NCBI RefSeq assembly: GCF_034718895.1
Contig: NZ_JAYERP010000001.1
Span: 3,199,501 to 3,263,500 of the forward strand
Direction of reading: 5' to 3'
DNA length: 64,000 nucleotides
Source of the DNA: Paenibacillus phoenicis
GTDB taxonomy: Bacteria > Bacillota > Bacilli > Paenibacillales > Paenibacillaceae
Of this stretch, positions 55,451-63,853 are shown piece after piece. How positions within the stretch are numbered: the stretch's first letter is position 1; the number at the start of each line of letters is the position of its first letter. The notes beneath the pieces are model-generated. The model was not told where the DNA came from. It searched no databases and saw only the letters and a program-made list of their open reading frames with translations. Both the position numbers and the translations under genes were made by a program.

Positions 55451-56043
55451 GATAATCCACTCATTTTATTGCGGTTTTGGAATTGTTGCAATGCAGGCAC
55501 CACTTCATATTGCAGTAAATCACTTACGCCAGTAAAGTCATTGTTTTCAACGGCTTCCATGATTTCTTGCAGAAGCTTCTCTAATGTACTCAACGTAGAC
55601 GTTAGGAAATCCGGACTCGCATGATACTCAGCCATGGCATACAATTCACGGTCAAATTGCATAGACTTCACAATCCACTGAAATCCCTCCAGCAATTGTC
55701 CAAAAAGTGGCTGGTTTTCGAGTGTCAGTCCACCATACAATTGATCAGCTACGTCTAATGCCCCCGGCACAAATCTCTCCAAATATTCGTCAAGAGCTTG
55801 TTCCGTGTCTTGAATGCTCTCCATCGCCGAAAGCGTATGGATATTCACCTCTTTGACTTCTTGAATATTCTGTACGATATATAATTCATAGGCCTCATAA
55901 ATCGCCTTTCCGTTCACTTCAACAAAGTGAATCAGTCTCCGATCCTGATAGATTCGACTAGTGGAGCTTTTCCACCATTGTTCAATCTCATCAAGGTTAT
56001 TCTCGATCCAATCTACCTGTTGCCCGTCTACGGCCACTTTCAT
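55447..56043 (-). CDS. Unrecognised acidic protein in front of maf
   Basis: 198 residues, soluble, rich in Glu and Leu, mostly helical by eye, with no signal peptide and no motif I recognise. It overlaps maf by 4 bp, so it is translated together with it. GAGG 10 nt before the ATG, and a candidate sigma-D promoter upstream. Position suggests a helper of Maf or a flagellin-binding protein, but this is only context. Confidence 0.8.
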   Translation of the reverse strand: MKVAVDGQQVDWIENNLDEIEQWWKSSTSRIYQDRRLIHFVEVNGKAIYEAYELYIVQNIQEVKEVNIHTLSAMESIQDTEQALDEYLERFVPGALDVADQLYGGLTLENQPLFGQLLEGFQWIVKSMQFDRELYAMAEYHASPDFLTSTLSTLEKLLQEIMEAVENNDFTGVSDLLQYEVVPALQQFQNRNKMSGLS

Positions 56044-56069
56044 TTTGCCACGTCCTCACCTGTAATCTA

Positions 56070-56108
56070 ATATACCTAGTATATCGGATAAAAGCCGGAG
56101 GGAATGTA
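56070..56108 (-). promoter_or_regulatory. Candidate sigma-D promoter of the sugar island, with palindrome
   Basis: Minus strand: TACA (56105-56108), 16-bp spacer, TCCGATAT (56081-56088), seven of eight matches to GCCGATAT. The spacer length equals that of hag and the chemotaxis receptor. A perfect inverted repeat ATATAC-CTA-GTATAT (56070-56084) overlaps the -10 and start site. Confidence 0.6.
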
Positions 56109-56123
56109 TAGAGAATAAAAGGC

Positions 56124-56152
56124 AAAAGGCCCCCAAATAATGGGAGCCTTTT
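56124..56152 (-). terminator. hag terminator
   Basis: Stem AAAAGGC with CCCA / TGGG and GCCTTTT, on the minus strand followed by TTTTGCCTTTTATT. Starts 17 bp after the hag stop. Confidence 0.88.
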
Positions 56153-56168
56153 ATGATTCTTCTGATAA

Positions 56169-56984
56169 TTAGCCCAACAGACGCAATACTGCTTGAGGTG
56201 CAGAATTGGCTTGAGCCAGCATTGCAGTACCAGCTTGTACAAGAATTTGGTTTTTCGTGAACGCCGTCATTTCTGTAGCCATATCAGCGTCGCGAATCCG
56301 GGATTCGGAAGCGGACAGGTTCTCAACCATTACGCCCAGGTTGTTAACCGTATGCTCCAGACGATTTTGCACGGCACCAAACGTTGCACGTTGCGTGGAC
56401 ACTTGGCTAATCGCACTCTTAATCAGAGCAATTGTTGTATTTGCTGCAGTAGCAGTGGAAACGCTCAAGCTGTCAAGACCCAAATCGCTAGGTTTCATGC
56501 CAGCCAAGCTTACGGAAATCGACGTATTAGCATCGGAACCAATTTGGAAAGTTACGCTACCGGAAGCCTTCAACAGATCAATACCGTTGAAGTTAACTGT
56601 AGCAGCGATGTTACTGATTTCACCAATCAGTTCGTTAACTTCCAATTGAATCTTCGCACGGTCCGTAGCATCGTAAGTTCCGTTCGCTGCTTGGTTAGCC
56701 AGCGTGTTGATCCGTTGCAGCATGGAGTGTACTTCAGTCAAAGCACCTTCAGCCGTTTGGATCAAGGAAATGCCGTCTTGAGCGTTGCGTTGCGCTTGCG
56801 TCAAACCGTTAATTTGGAAACGCATTTTCTCGGAGATTGCCAAGCCAGCAGCATCGTCCGCAGCACGGTTGATCCGGTAACCGGAAGACAATTTTTCCAT
56901 TGTCTTGCCCATTTGCGTGTTGTTGAAGTTCAGGTTGCGGTTAGCGTTCAACGCGCCAACGTTGGTGTTAATAAACATTCCCAT
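56169..56984 (-). CDS. hag: Flagellin
   Basis: 271 residues, a short flagellin consisting of the D0/D1 core with little variable centre. The N-terminal helix (INTNVGALNANRNLN, LSSGYRINRAADDAAGLAISEKM) and the C-terminal helix (ENLSASESRIRDADMATEM, QANSAPQAVLRLLG) are typical. Several Ser/Thr in the middle (about 150-200, TSISVSLAG, SVSTATAANTT) are possible glycosylation sites for Maf. Controlled by a sigma-D promoter and a leader with CsrA sites. Unlike in B. subtilis, it lies after fliT, not between csrA and flaG. Confidence 0.98.
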   Translation of the reverse strand: MGMFINTNVGALNANRNLNFNNTQMGKTMEKLSSGYRINRAADDAAGLAISEKMRFQINGLTQAQRNAQDGISLIQTAEGALTEVHSMLQRINTLANQAANGTYDATDRAKIQLEVNELIGEISNIAATVNFNGIDLLKASGSVTFQIGSDANTSISVSLAGMKPSDLGLDSLSVSTATAANTTIALIKSAISQVSTQRATFGAVQNRLEHTVNNLGVMVENLSASESRIRDADMATEMTAFTKNQILVQAGTAMLAQANSAPQAVLRLLG

Positions 56985-56988
56985 CTTA

Positions 56989-57029
56989 AATCATCCTCCA
57001 TGATTGGTTTGTATTGGCTACATCCTTGT
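56989..57029 (-). promoter_or_regulatory. hag leader with two CsrA binding sites
   Basis: Minus strand. Site 1: hairpin AATCAT-GGAGG-ATGATT (56989-57005) that puts the Shine-Dalgarno GGAGG in its loop. Site 2: ACAAGGATGT (57020-57029), a full match to the CsrA consensus ACARGGAUGU. Binding of CsrA to both would block hag translation, as known in B. subtilis. Confidence 0.88.
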
Positions 57030-57041
57030 GGCCTAATCATT

Positions 57042-57069
57042 ATATCGGCAGGTAAGAAATACAACTTTA
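57042..57069 (-). promoter_or_regulatory. hag sigma-D promoter
   Basis: Minus strand: -35 TAAA (57066-57069), 16-bp spacer, perfect -10 GCCGATAT (57042-57049). The predicted leader is about 50 nt. FlgM, encoded at the other end of this flagellar group, is the anti-sigma factor for sigma-D. Confidence 0.92.
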
Positions 57070-57082
57070 TACCTAAAATAAA

Positions 57083-57487
57083 TTATTTTTTCTCATCGAA
57101 ATAGTAAGCATGACTTCCCCTGCGGTCCATTCCATAATACGCATTCATCAGCTTCTGCTGATCTTTGACTGTTTTCAAGCCTGTTCCTGCTTCACCAACG
57201 CTTTGCTGCAGCTTGTTATCGACCTCTCTTAAGCCAATGGCGATTCTCCTAATTAAATCTTGAAGGTAGCCGTCCGAATCCTTTAACTCCTCGGGCTCCG
57301 GTTGTTTCAAGCGATCAATTTGAGCACGAATTTCATCCCACCGGGCGGACAATTGCAAAAAAGAGTCAGCGATATGCTCCCATGAATCGCCCGATGACAG
57401 CAAATCGCACTGCGCATTGGTGCAAGCAAGCAGTTCCTCGTACAATTCCCGTCTTCCCGCCTGATCTGAAACTCCGTTCCTACCCAA
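57083..57487 (-). CDS. fliT: FliT-like flagellar protein
   Basis: 134 residues, helical and charged. TTG start at 57487 overlaps the end of fliS; the strong AAGGAGG lies 6 nt upstream inside fliS, so the pair is coupled. Position directly after fliS is that of fliT, the chaperone of the cap protein FliD, but sequence similarity is too weak to be sure by eye. Confidence 0.7.
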   Translation of the reverse strand: MGRNGVSDQAGRRELYEELLACTNAQCDLLSSGDSWEHIADSFLQLSARWDEIRAQIDRLKQPEPEELKDSDGYLQDLIRRIAIGLREVDNKLQQSVGEAGTGLKTVKDQQKLMNAYYGMDRRGSHAYYFDEKK

Positions 57488-57869
57488 GGCTGACCTCCTT
57501 ACCGATTTGCTCCCATGCCGACTTCAACTCGTTTAAATGTCCAATGATTTCTTCGATGTAATCCGGATTTTTTTTGATATTCGCTTGAATCAGGCGATCG
57601 ATAATATATAAATAGAGATTTTTTAAGTTACGAGCCAGTTCTCCTCCTTCTTTCTCGTTCAGAGAGCTGATTAACTCGTATAGAATGGCTTGGGTTTTCT
57701 GAATATATTGGTTAGTCTCTTTAACATCGCCACTTTGAATCGCCCTCTGAGCACGCATTGCATATTGCACGGCCCCATTGTAGAGCATGAGAATCAGACG
57801 GTGCGGGGAGGCTGTCTCATATTTGTTTTTCTGATAACTCTGGTAGGCGGCCATATTTTGAGAAGCCAT
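57480..57869 (-). CDS. fliS: Flagellin export chaperone FliS
   Basis: 129 residues. Family pattern: YQSYQKNKYETASPHRLILMLYNGAVQYAM at the N-terminus (five-helix bundle) and NLKNLYLYIIDRLIQANIKK. It binds the C-terminal part of flagellin and prevents early polymerisation; in B. subtilis it also helps flagellin to sequester FliW. Follows fliD. Confidence 0.95.
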   Translation of the reverse strand: MASQNMAAYQSYQKNKYETASPHRLILMLYNGAVQYAMRAQRAIQSGDVKETNQYIQKTQAILYELISSLNEKEGGELARNLKNLYLYIIDRLIQANIKKNPDYIEEIIGHLNELKSAWEQIGKEVSLG

Positions 57870-57917
57870 AAATCATTCATCTCCTATTGGAAACTAATTA
57901 AAAACTAATTTTACTTA

Positions 57918-59318
57918 TTATGAAGAAGACGACATAAGCGCACTCAGTTGACCAGACAACCAGCTTTGCTGGCTTTGAAGTTTGGACATAGCCACCTCAA
58001 GTTGTGAAAATTGTTTATTTAAAGCTTCTTCTTTTAAGGAAAGTCTAACACTCATACTTTCCATTTGCTCCGTAATAAAATCAATATCACTTTGGAGTCC
58101 TTCCATTTTGATAGCTATAAGACCGTTGCTGCTCGTCCAGCCATAAAGTCGGTCTTTAGCTATGGTCCCCAATCCATTCTCCCCTTGAAACAACTCGGCG
58201 ACAGCTTCAGGATTTTCAGCCAGCTTTTTCTTGAATTTATCTTTATCAAAGCTAAGTTCGCCGGTCATTAAGGAGGCAGAAGTGACCCCTTTATCGATTT
58301 CCAAGCCAATATCGCTTAATAGCTTTAAATTGTCGCTGCTCCCTATTACACTGTTCACGATATCATACAATTCACTTTGAAGATCTCGAAGGGTCGAATC
58401 CCCTTGCAAATTCGTTTTGAAATTGGTATAGGAGCCGTCCGAGCCTTTCGTATTTTCAATTTTCTTCGTATTTTCGCGAATCAATTTGACTACATCGTTG
58501 TACGCTTTAACAAAATCGTCAACCTTCGATGCCAACTTATCCGTGTCTTGCTTCACTTCGACATTTACGGTGCTGTTCTCTGCCAGTAATTGCAAGGTTA
58601 CACCGGGAATGGCGTTGGCTACTGTATTACTCGTACTCGTTACACTTAGGTTGTTGACTTCCAAAATGGCCGGTTGGGCAGCAACTTTCTCCCACATTTT
58701 AAAGCTTCCGGTACCGCTGATATCGACCGTTTTACCGGTTTCTTTAGCGGTAATCACCAGGCTCTTGACTCCTTCTGATCTTTGAACAACCGAAGCTTGA
58801 ACATCCCCGAATTGCTTATTAATTTGACTAGCAATGAGGGACAGCGCTTCGCTGTATGTCTTCCCAGTGAAGTCGTCATCATTTAACGTAATCGATTGGC
58901 CGCCAATCTTGATCGACTTGGCCTCCGCCAAAGCGGCCGAAGTAAATTCAATATCTTCTCCATTGGCATCGGTAACCTGCATCCCGGCGGTTGCATTCAC
59001 CTGTTGCTTCGCCAGTTGGATAACCTTCACGGAATAACTGCCGTTAATGGCGTTTTCGCCGCCGGTAGCCGTCAACTTGGTTGAATCGGAGCTTGTGGCG
59101 CTGCTGACATTAAATGCACCAAGGTCGGAGAGCGCTGTGGCTGCGTCCCGCAACGTTTTGAGTTTTAAATTTATATTGTTAAATATCGTTTTATTATTGG
59201 TTATTGTCGATTTTTTAGTTTCCAAATTGGTGTAAGGAACCCGTTCCAGTTTCATTAATTGTGTAATCAGCGTAGATGTATCCAAACCGGAAGCCAAACC
59301 CGTTAAACTTACTCCCAT
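57918..59318 (-). CDS. fliD: Flagellar filament cap protein FliD
   Basis: 466 residues. N-terminal FliD_N (GLASGLDTSTLITQLMKLERVP), middle domains, and C-terminal FliD_C with coiled coils (VDDFVKAYNDVVKLIRENTK; final MSVRLSLKEEALNKQFSQLE). The cap at the filament tip folds flagellin into place. It lies between flaG and fliS in one tight operon. Confidence 0.96.
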   Translation of the reverse strand: MGVSLTGLASGLDTSTLITQLMKLERVPYTNLETKKSTITNNKTIFNNINLKLKTLRDAATALSDLGAFNVSSATSSDSTKLTATGGENAINGSYSVKVIQLAKQQVNATAGMQVTDANGEDIEFTSAALAEAKSIKIGGQSITLNDDDFTGKTYSEALSLIASQINKQFGDVQASVVQRSEGVKSLVITAKETGKTVDISGTGSFKMWEKVAAQPAILEVNNLSVTSTSNTVANAIPGVTLQLLAENSTVNVEVKQDTDKLASKVDDFVKAYNDVVKLIRENTKKIENTKGSDGSYTNFKTNLQGDSTLRDLQSELYDIVNSVIGSSDNLKLLSDIGLEIDKGVTSASLMTGELSFDKDKFKKKLAENPEAVAELFQGENGLGTIAKDRLYGWTSSNGLIAIKMEGLQSDIDFITEQMESMSVRLSLKEEALNKQFSQLEVAMSKLQSQQSWLSGQLSALMSSSS

Positions 59319-59341
59319 GATAAGCTCTCCTTCCCGCTAAC

Positions 59342-59704
59342 CTATATTTTCTCGTCCATAAACATGCCGATCATTTCTTTCATCTTAATCGACAAGTCGA
59401 TTAGAAATTCCGGAGGCAGGCTGGTGACAACCTCTTTCGTTTTGGCATCAAGCACCTCAACATACAGCTGTTCCGCCTCTTCATTGTACTTAAACTTAAG
59501 TTCTTTGCCAGAAGAAGCAATAGACTCGTTAAGCTTTTTGACTTGTTCCATCATTTTTTCTTGTTGTTCTTCGGAAATCGACTTTGCCCGTTGATCTTGA
59601 ATGTTAGCACTATTTTGGGCCAAAGAAGGTGATGCCTTGGCGATTCCCATCTCGCTAAATCTCTTGGTGTCTTGTAAATTAAACTCAGTTCGGTTGATAT
59701 TCAT
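59342..59704 (-). CDS. flaG: FlaG family flagellar protein (YvyC)
   Basis: 120 residues from ATG 59704 (MNINRTEFNLQD; AGGTGG upstream; a GTG 9 nt earlier is too close). The C-terminal half has the FlaG pattern KFKYNEEAEQLYVEVLDAKTKEVV and PPEFLIDLSIKMKEMIG. FlaG affects filament length. Same position before fliD as in Bacillus. Confidence 0.92.
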   Translation of the reverse strand: MNINRTEFNLQDTKRFSEMGIAKASPSLAQNSANIQDQRAKSISEEQQEKMMEQVKKLNESIASSGKELKFKYNEEAEQLYVEVLDAKTKEVVTSLPPEFLIDLSIKMKEMIGMFMDEKI

Positions 59705-59726
59705 AGAGCCCACCTACTTTCAAAAT

Positions 59727-59966
59727 TCACATTTTAAAATTTTTCAGCAGGTTCAGGATTTGCTCTTGCTGCAGGTGACTGGTTTGCTCCTTCGCTGCCA
59801 AATTTTCAGCGACGATCCCCTGGTATAGTTCCTTCCTTAGGATCGATACCTCTTTAGGGGCTAAAAAGCCTATTTTGATTTGATCCCCTTCGATGCCTAA
59901 AATTTGGATTTGAATTTCATCCCCGATCATAACCGTTTCTCCGACTTTTCTTCTGAGAACCAGCAT
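59727..59966 (-). CDS. csrA: Carbon storage regulator CsrA
   Basis: 79 residues. MLVLRRKVGETVMIGDEIQIQIL and the RNA-binding IKIGFLAPKEVSILRKELY are typical. It represses hag by binding its leader; sites are visible at 56989-57029. The start overlaps the fliW stop by one base (TAATG), so both are made in a fixed ratio. Confidence 0.97.
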   Translation of the reverse strand: MLVLRRKVGETVMIGDEIQIQILGIEGDQIKIGFLAPKEVSILRKELYQGIVAENLAAKEQTSHLQQEQILNLLKNFKM

Positions 59967-60391
59967 TACTTCCCCTCCTTAACTTGAAGAGGGTGACGAA
60001 TCGGGAATTCTTGATCTTTAATCACATACTGGCATCCCTTTCTGGAGTGAGGGGCCAACAAAACAGGGGCCATCAAGTTGACATACAGGTTCTCCTCTTG
60101 AATGTTGACAATCAACATCACGCCTACATCCTCAGGCGACGAAATTTCCATTAAACTAATGATGTCCTCCGGGATGCGGAAACTGTAGTTTTCAACAACT
60201 TCATGGGAGGGAAGCAGAATAAAGCTCACTTGATCTTGCAAAGCATGCAATACATAGAATGGGGTATCCTTCATTGGAAACAAAGCGTACTGCTTAATTT
60301 CCGTTAACCCCAATATGCCTGGTTCGAACGAATATATTTGCTCTTCTTCGACTTCAAGCAATCCGTATGCTTGACTTTGGATTTGCATCAT
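59966..60391 (-). CDS. fliW: Flagellar assembly factor FliW
   Basis: 141 residues. Pattern YSFEPGILGLTEIKQYAL, FVLHALQDQVSFILLPSH-like region and VMLIVNIQEENLYVNLMAPVL are typical. FliW binds CsrA and sets hag free; flagellin in turn binds FliW when it builds up. An ATGA overlap joins it to the upstream YviE-like gene; the second ATG (60388) is also possible. Confidence 0.95.
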   Translation of the reverse strand: MMQIQSQAYGLLEVEEEQIYSFEPGILGLTEIKQYALFPMKDTPFYVLHALQDQVSFILLPSHEVVENYSFRIPEDIISLMEISSPEDVGVMLIVNIQEENLYVNLMAPVLLAPHSRKGCQYVIKDQEFPIRHPLQVKEGK

Positions 60392-60786
60392 TTAGGAAGA
60401 GCTCCTCTCGGATTAACATGGATTTCGGGGGGATAAATTCGAAAGTCGATCACAACGCCGTGCTTGGGAAGAGCGTCGATCGTCAGTTCCTTTTGGCCGT
60501 TTCGCATATACCGTTCAAAAGCGATTTGCCCAAACACATTCTTCTCGCCCGATTGAATCCGTGCGATTCGGTCGCCTTCCCTCGCCTTTGACGAAATGTT
60601 CTCCAGGATGGCGCGTTGATTCTCTTGATTCAGCTCCTTTAATAAGGAACTGGGGCGTTTAAGCCCCAAATCTTCATATACGCCGGTCCAGTCCGTCTCC
60701 ATTTCAGGCGGGGTTAGGTGAATCGTAAGTTCCGCCGGCCTGTACTTCCCCCAATCGGCTGGCAAATCGGAACCGATCGCTCTCAT
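60388..60786 (-). CDS. YviE-like protein (DUF6470)
   Basis: 132 residues, no signal peptide. In B. subtilis a gene of unknown function (yviE) lies at this place between flgL and fliW; here the product is shorter. The C-terminal end has YRIYPPEIHVNPRGALPK-like repeats of Pro and aromatic residues. AGGGGGG before the ATG. Function unknown; coupled to fliW. Confidence 0.78.
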   Translation of the reverse strand: MRAIGSDLPADWGKYRPAELTIHLTPPEMETDWTGVYEDLGLKRPSSLLKELNQENQRAILENISSKAREGDRIARIQSGEKNVFGQIAFERYMRNGQKELTIDALPKHGVVIDFRIYPPEIHVNPRGALPK

Positions 60787-60810
60787 GTTATCCCCCCTAA
60801 AGGTAAATCT

Positions 60811-61701
60811 TTATCTTAAAAAGTCTACCAACGAGATTTGCATAATTCTCGCACCTGTCGATAAAGCAGCCTGCAGAACATTTTCCTTCATTTTCAGGTC
60901 CGTGATCGCTTCCGCAAAATCAACATCAGCCACATTCGAACGTTGCTCCCGCAAGCTCACTTGATCATCTTGAATCCGGTTGATCATTAGATCAAAGCGG
61001 TTCATGCGGGCCCCGACTTCGGCCCAGCTTACATTCAAACGGTCTACGGAAGCATCAATTCGATTCACGCTCTCTTGAATGCCGTCAACGTCGTCCCCCT
61101 CAAGCGCTGTTGCTAAATCATTTAGCACTTGAAAGACATTATCCGGGGTGTTGGCATTTCCAAACACAACTTCACCCGTGATACTAACGGGGATCTTCAC
61201 CGATGGGCTAACGTTAAGATAAAACAAGCCAGGATCGGTTGTTGCAGAAGCAGCCCCGCCCACAGTATAAGGGGCTTGATCCGTTTTCTGTCCGTTAAAA
61301 AGATATCTACCGTTAAAGGTGCTGTTCCCAATCGTAACCATCTGCTCATAGAGCTGTCTGATCTCAGAAGCAATCGTCCTGCGCTGCTGGTTATCCAATG
61401 TCCCGTTGGCACCTTGAAGCGCCAAGGTCCGGGCGCGTTTCAACACATCGCTTGCTTGCTGAAACAAAGAATCCATCGTTTTCAGGATTTCCGTCCCGGT
61501 CTGTGCGTTCAGCAGGAACTCCTCGCTCCGCGCCAAATCCGTATCATACCGCATCTGATAACCAACGCCGATCGGGTCATCGCTAGGTTTGCTGATTTTT
61601 TGGCCGGTGGCCAACTGTTGTTGGCCGGTCGTTAGCGATGAATTGATATTTCGTAAATTCTTTAGCAGCTGCAAGTTCTGCATCATGCCTGTTACTCGCA
61701 T
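60811..61701 (-). CDS. flgL: Flagellar hook-associated protein 3, FlgL
   Basis: 296 residues, flagellin-like ends: RVTGMMQNLQLLKNLRNINSSL and SKPSDDPIGVGYQMRYDTDL at the N-terminus, VDFAEAITDLKMKENVLQAALSTG at the C-terminus. Forms the junction between hook and filament together with FlgK. GAGGAGG before the ATG. Confidence 0.96.
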   Translation of the reverse strand: MRVTGMMQNLQLLKNLRNINSSLTTGQQQLATGQKISKPSDDPIGVGYQMRYDTDLARSEEFLLNAQTGTEILKTMDSLFQQASDVLKRARTLALQGANGTLDNQQRRTIASEIRQLYEQMVTIGNSTFNGRYLFNGQKTDQAPYTVGGAASATTDPGLFYLNVSPSVKIPVSITGEVVFGNANTPDNVFQVLNDLATALEGDDVDGIQESVNRIDASVDRLNVSWAEVGARMNRFDLMINRIQDDQVSLREQRSNVADVDFAEAITDLKMKENVLQAALSTGARIMQISLVDFLR

Positions 61702-61742
61702 TGGTCGAACCTCCTCATTCTCACCTTAGACCGTTATCGGGA

Positions 61743-63314
61743 CTATAGTCCGACGCGTCCCATCGAATTGATGACGCGATCCAACATCTCGTCCACCACC
61801 GTCATATTCCGGGCGGCTGCATTATAAGCTTGCTGGAAGCGAATCATATCGGCCAATTCTTCGTCCATGGAAACTCCGCTTACGGATTGACGCAAAATTT
61901 GTAAATTATCGGTCATCGTTTGTTCGTTCTCATAATTGCGCTCGGTATTGCTGGCCCGGATCCCCAAATCGGCCGTCAAAGCCCGGAAGTAGTCGTCCGT
62001 CGTACCTTCGGAAAGCGAGGTGAGCGCGTCAGGGAACTTGAAGATCGCATCTCTTAAGCCCGCGATCGCATTCGCAATGTCGCTGTTCCCCCGAATCGTC
62101 GTATTTACGCCGTTGATCACCTCGTATTGCGAGGAAGCCGCTATTTTATTCGTATCTGCTAGAATGTCGGGATTGACTTTAATATCATCAATGGAGAACG
62201 TTCCACTGTCGGATACAAAGAAAGGAATTCCAGTAGAGCTTGGCTTCGTTAAGGAGTAGCCCAGTTGATGTAATCCATTAAACCCTTTGACCATGACATC
62301 CATGGAAGAAGTAATCTTGGAGCCGGCCGGGATCACCGTACCTGCGGCTACGGTGCCCATCCCATCAACTGTAACATCATTTAACGCTACAATATCTGAG
62401 GACGTAACGTATCCGTTGCTTAAGGTAACTTTGATATCCCCAGTCACCAGGGTGCTGACTAAACCATTTAATTGGTTGCGGATCAAGTCCGTCTCCTGCA
62501 GGGATTTGACATATCCGTTTAATTGTCCCGCCGTAGCTGTGTTCGCATTAGCTGCGGTCAGCGGCGTAACAGTGTCACCCGTCAGTACGTTAACCCCCGC
62601 CGAGGTGATGTTCACCATCCCATTCTCGTCTTCGGTGTATTGAACATCCACAATCGTCGACAATTGATCCAACAGCAAATCCCGCTGGTCACGATAATCG
62701 TTGGCATGATCCCCAAAGCTCTCATTGTCGCGGATCAGCACGTTCAGCCGAGCAATATTATCGAGAATATTGTTGGCCTCCAGCACTTTCTTATCGATAT
62801 TCGTGTTTATATCATTTCTCAAGTTGTTCAAGGATTCACTAATATGCTTTAACGTATCGACCAGGTTACTGGCCGCGCCAGCGACAGCTACGCGGGCACT
62901 CAGCAAGGAAGGATCCCGGTTCAAGGTCTCCCACGAATTCCAGAAATCGTCCATAACAGCGCTAAGCCCGTTACCTGAAGGTTCATTAATGATATTTTGA
63001 ATCGCGGTCATGCTCGAATTAAGAACTTCCCATGACCCGAGCATCTGATTTTCCCGACGGAATTGCGTGTCCAAGAAAGTGTCTCTCACCCGCGTAATGC
63101 TCGTATACTCAACCCCGGTCCCCAATTGTCCAGGCTGTGCACTTTTCGTCATGCCCATTGCCCAAATCGGATTGGCTTCCGTCAGATTCACCCGTTGGCG
63201 TGTATATCCTTCGGTGTTCGCGTTGGCAATGTTATGCCCTAGCGTCTGCATGGACACCGTATTTACAAAAAGCGCTCGTTTACTCGTTTCTATCCCATGA
63301 AAAGTAGAGGTCAT
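61743..63314 (-). CDS. flgK: Flagellar hook-associated protein 1, FlgK
   Basis: 523 residues. N-terminal rod motif (FHGIETSKRALFVNTVSMQTLGHNIANANTEGYTRQRV region) and C-terminal VSMDEELADMIRFQQAYNAAARNMTVVDEML are typical. Builds the hook-filament junction. AAAGGGG before the ATG; 29 bp after flgN. Confidence 0.97.
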   Translation of the reverse strand: MTSTFHGIETSKRALFVNTVSMQTLGHNIANANTEGYTRQRVNLTEANPIWAMGMTKSAQPGQLGTGVEYTSITRVRDTFLDTQFRRENQMLGSWEVLNSSMTAIQNIINEPSGNGLSAVMDDFWNSWETLNRDPSLLSARVAVAGAASNLVDTLKHISESLNNLRNDINTNIDKKVLEANNILDNIARLNVLIRDNESFGDHANDYRDQRDLLLDQLSTIVDVQYTEDENGMVNITSAGVNVLTGDTVTPLTAANANTATAGQLNGYVKSLQETDLIRNQLNGLVSTLVTGDIKVTLSNGYVTSSDIVALNDVTVDGMGTVAAGTVIPAGSKITSSMDVMVKGFNGLHQLGYSLTKPSSTGIPFFVSDSGTFSIDDIKVNPDILADTNKIAASSQYEVINGVNTTIRGNSDIANAIAGLRDAIFKFPDALTSLSEGTTDDYFRALTADLGIRASNTERNYENEQTMTDNLQILRQSVSGVSMDEELADMIRFQQAYNAAARNMTVVDEMLDRVINSMGRVGL

Positions 63315-63343
63315 CTTTTATTCCCCTTTACCCTTGCGAATGA

Positions 63344-63844
63344 TTATGCCTTCGTATCAAACATGCTTCTTGCCGATGCTTTCTTATCTTGAGCCAATGG
63401 AGGGGAGTACGTCGTGCCTTCGTCTTCGCCGCCAATCATCAAATTCAAGGAGAAATCAATAAAAGAGAGCGATTGTTGAATTAGTTGCTGATTCAGATCG
63501 TTTACCCGTTTCAGTTCCATCAGGCGCTCACCAAGCTTCCGTCTAGCCTCATCCAGCATACGCTTCTCTTCCGGATCAAACACGAGCCGGAGAAGCTCCG
63601 ATACTGTTAATTCCAGCTGAGATCGGATGCCTTTGCTTTGCAGGAAAGTCTGTGCGGATGCAAACAGTTGTTTTTCCTGTTCTTCGATGGCCTTCACCAA
63701 TTTCGATTCTCGGGACATCACGCGAACCAGTTCTTCATAACTTCGCCCTAATATGGATTGCTTCTTCAATTCCATGACTTCAAGCAATTCGGCGTGAAGA
63801 TCATCCATCTGCTTCAGAATTTCGATGAGTGGCTGAACTGACAT
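63344..63844 (-). CDS. flgN: FlgN family flagellar chaperone
   Basis: 166 residues, all-helical. The N-terminal part (LIEILKQMDDLHAELLEVMELKKQSIL) and the late LNQQLIQQSLSFIDFSLNLM match FlgN (YvyG), chaperone of FlgK and FlgL. AGGAGG 6 nt before the ATG, directly after flgM. Confidence 0.93.
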   Translation of the reverse strand: MSVQPLIEILKQMDDLHAELLEVMELKKQSILGRSYEELVRVMSRESKLVKAIEEQEKQLFASAQTFLQSKGIRSQLELTVSELLRLVFDPEEKRMLDEARRKLGERLMELKRVNDLNQQLIQQSLSFIDFSLNLMIGGEDEGTTYSPPLAQDKKASARSMFDTKA

Positions 63845-63853
63845 ACTAACCTC

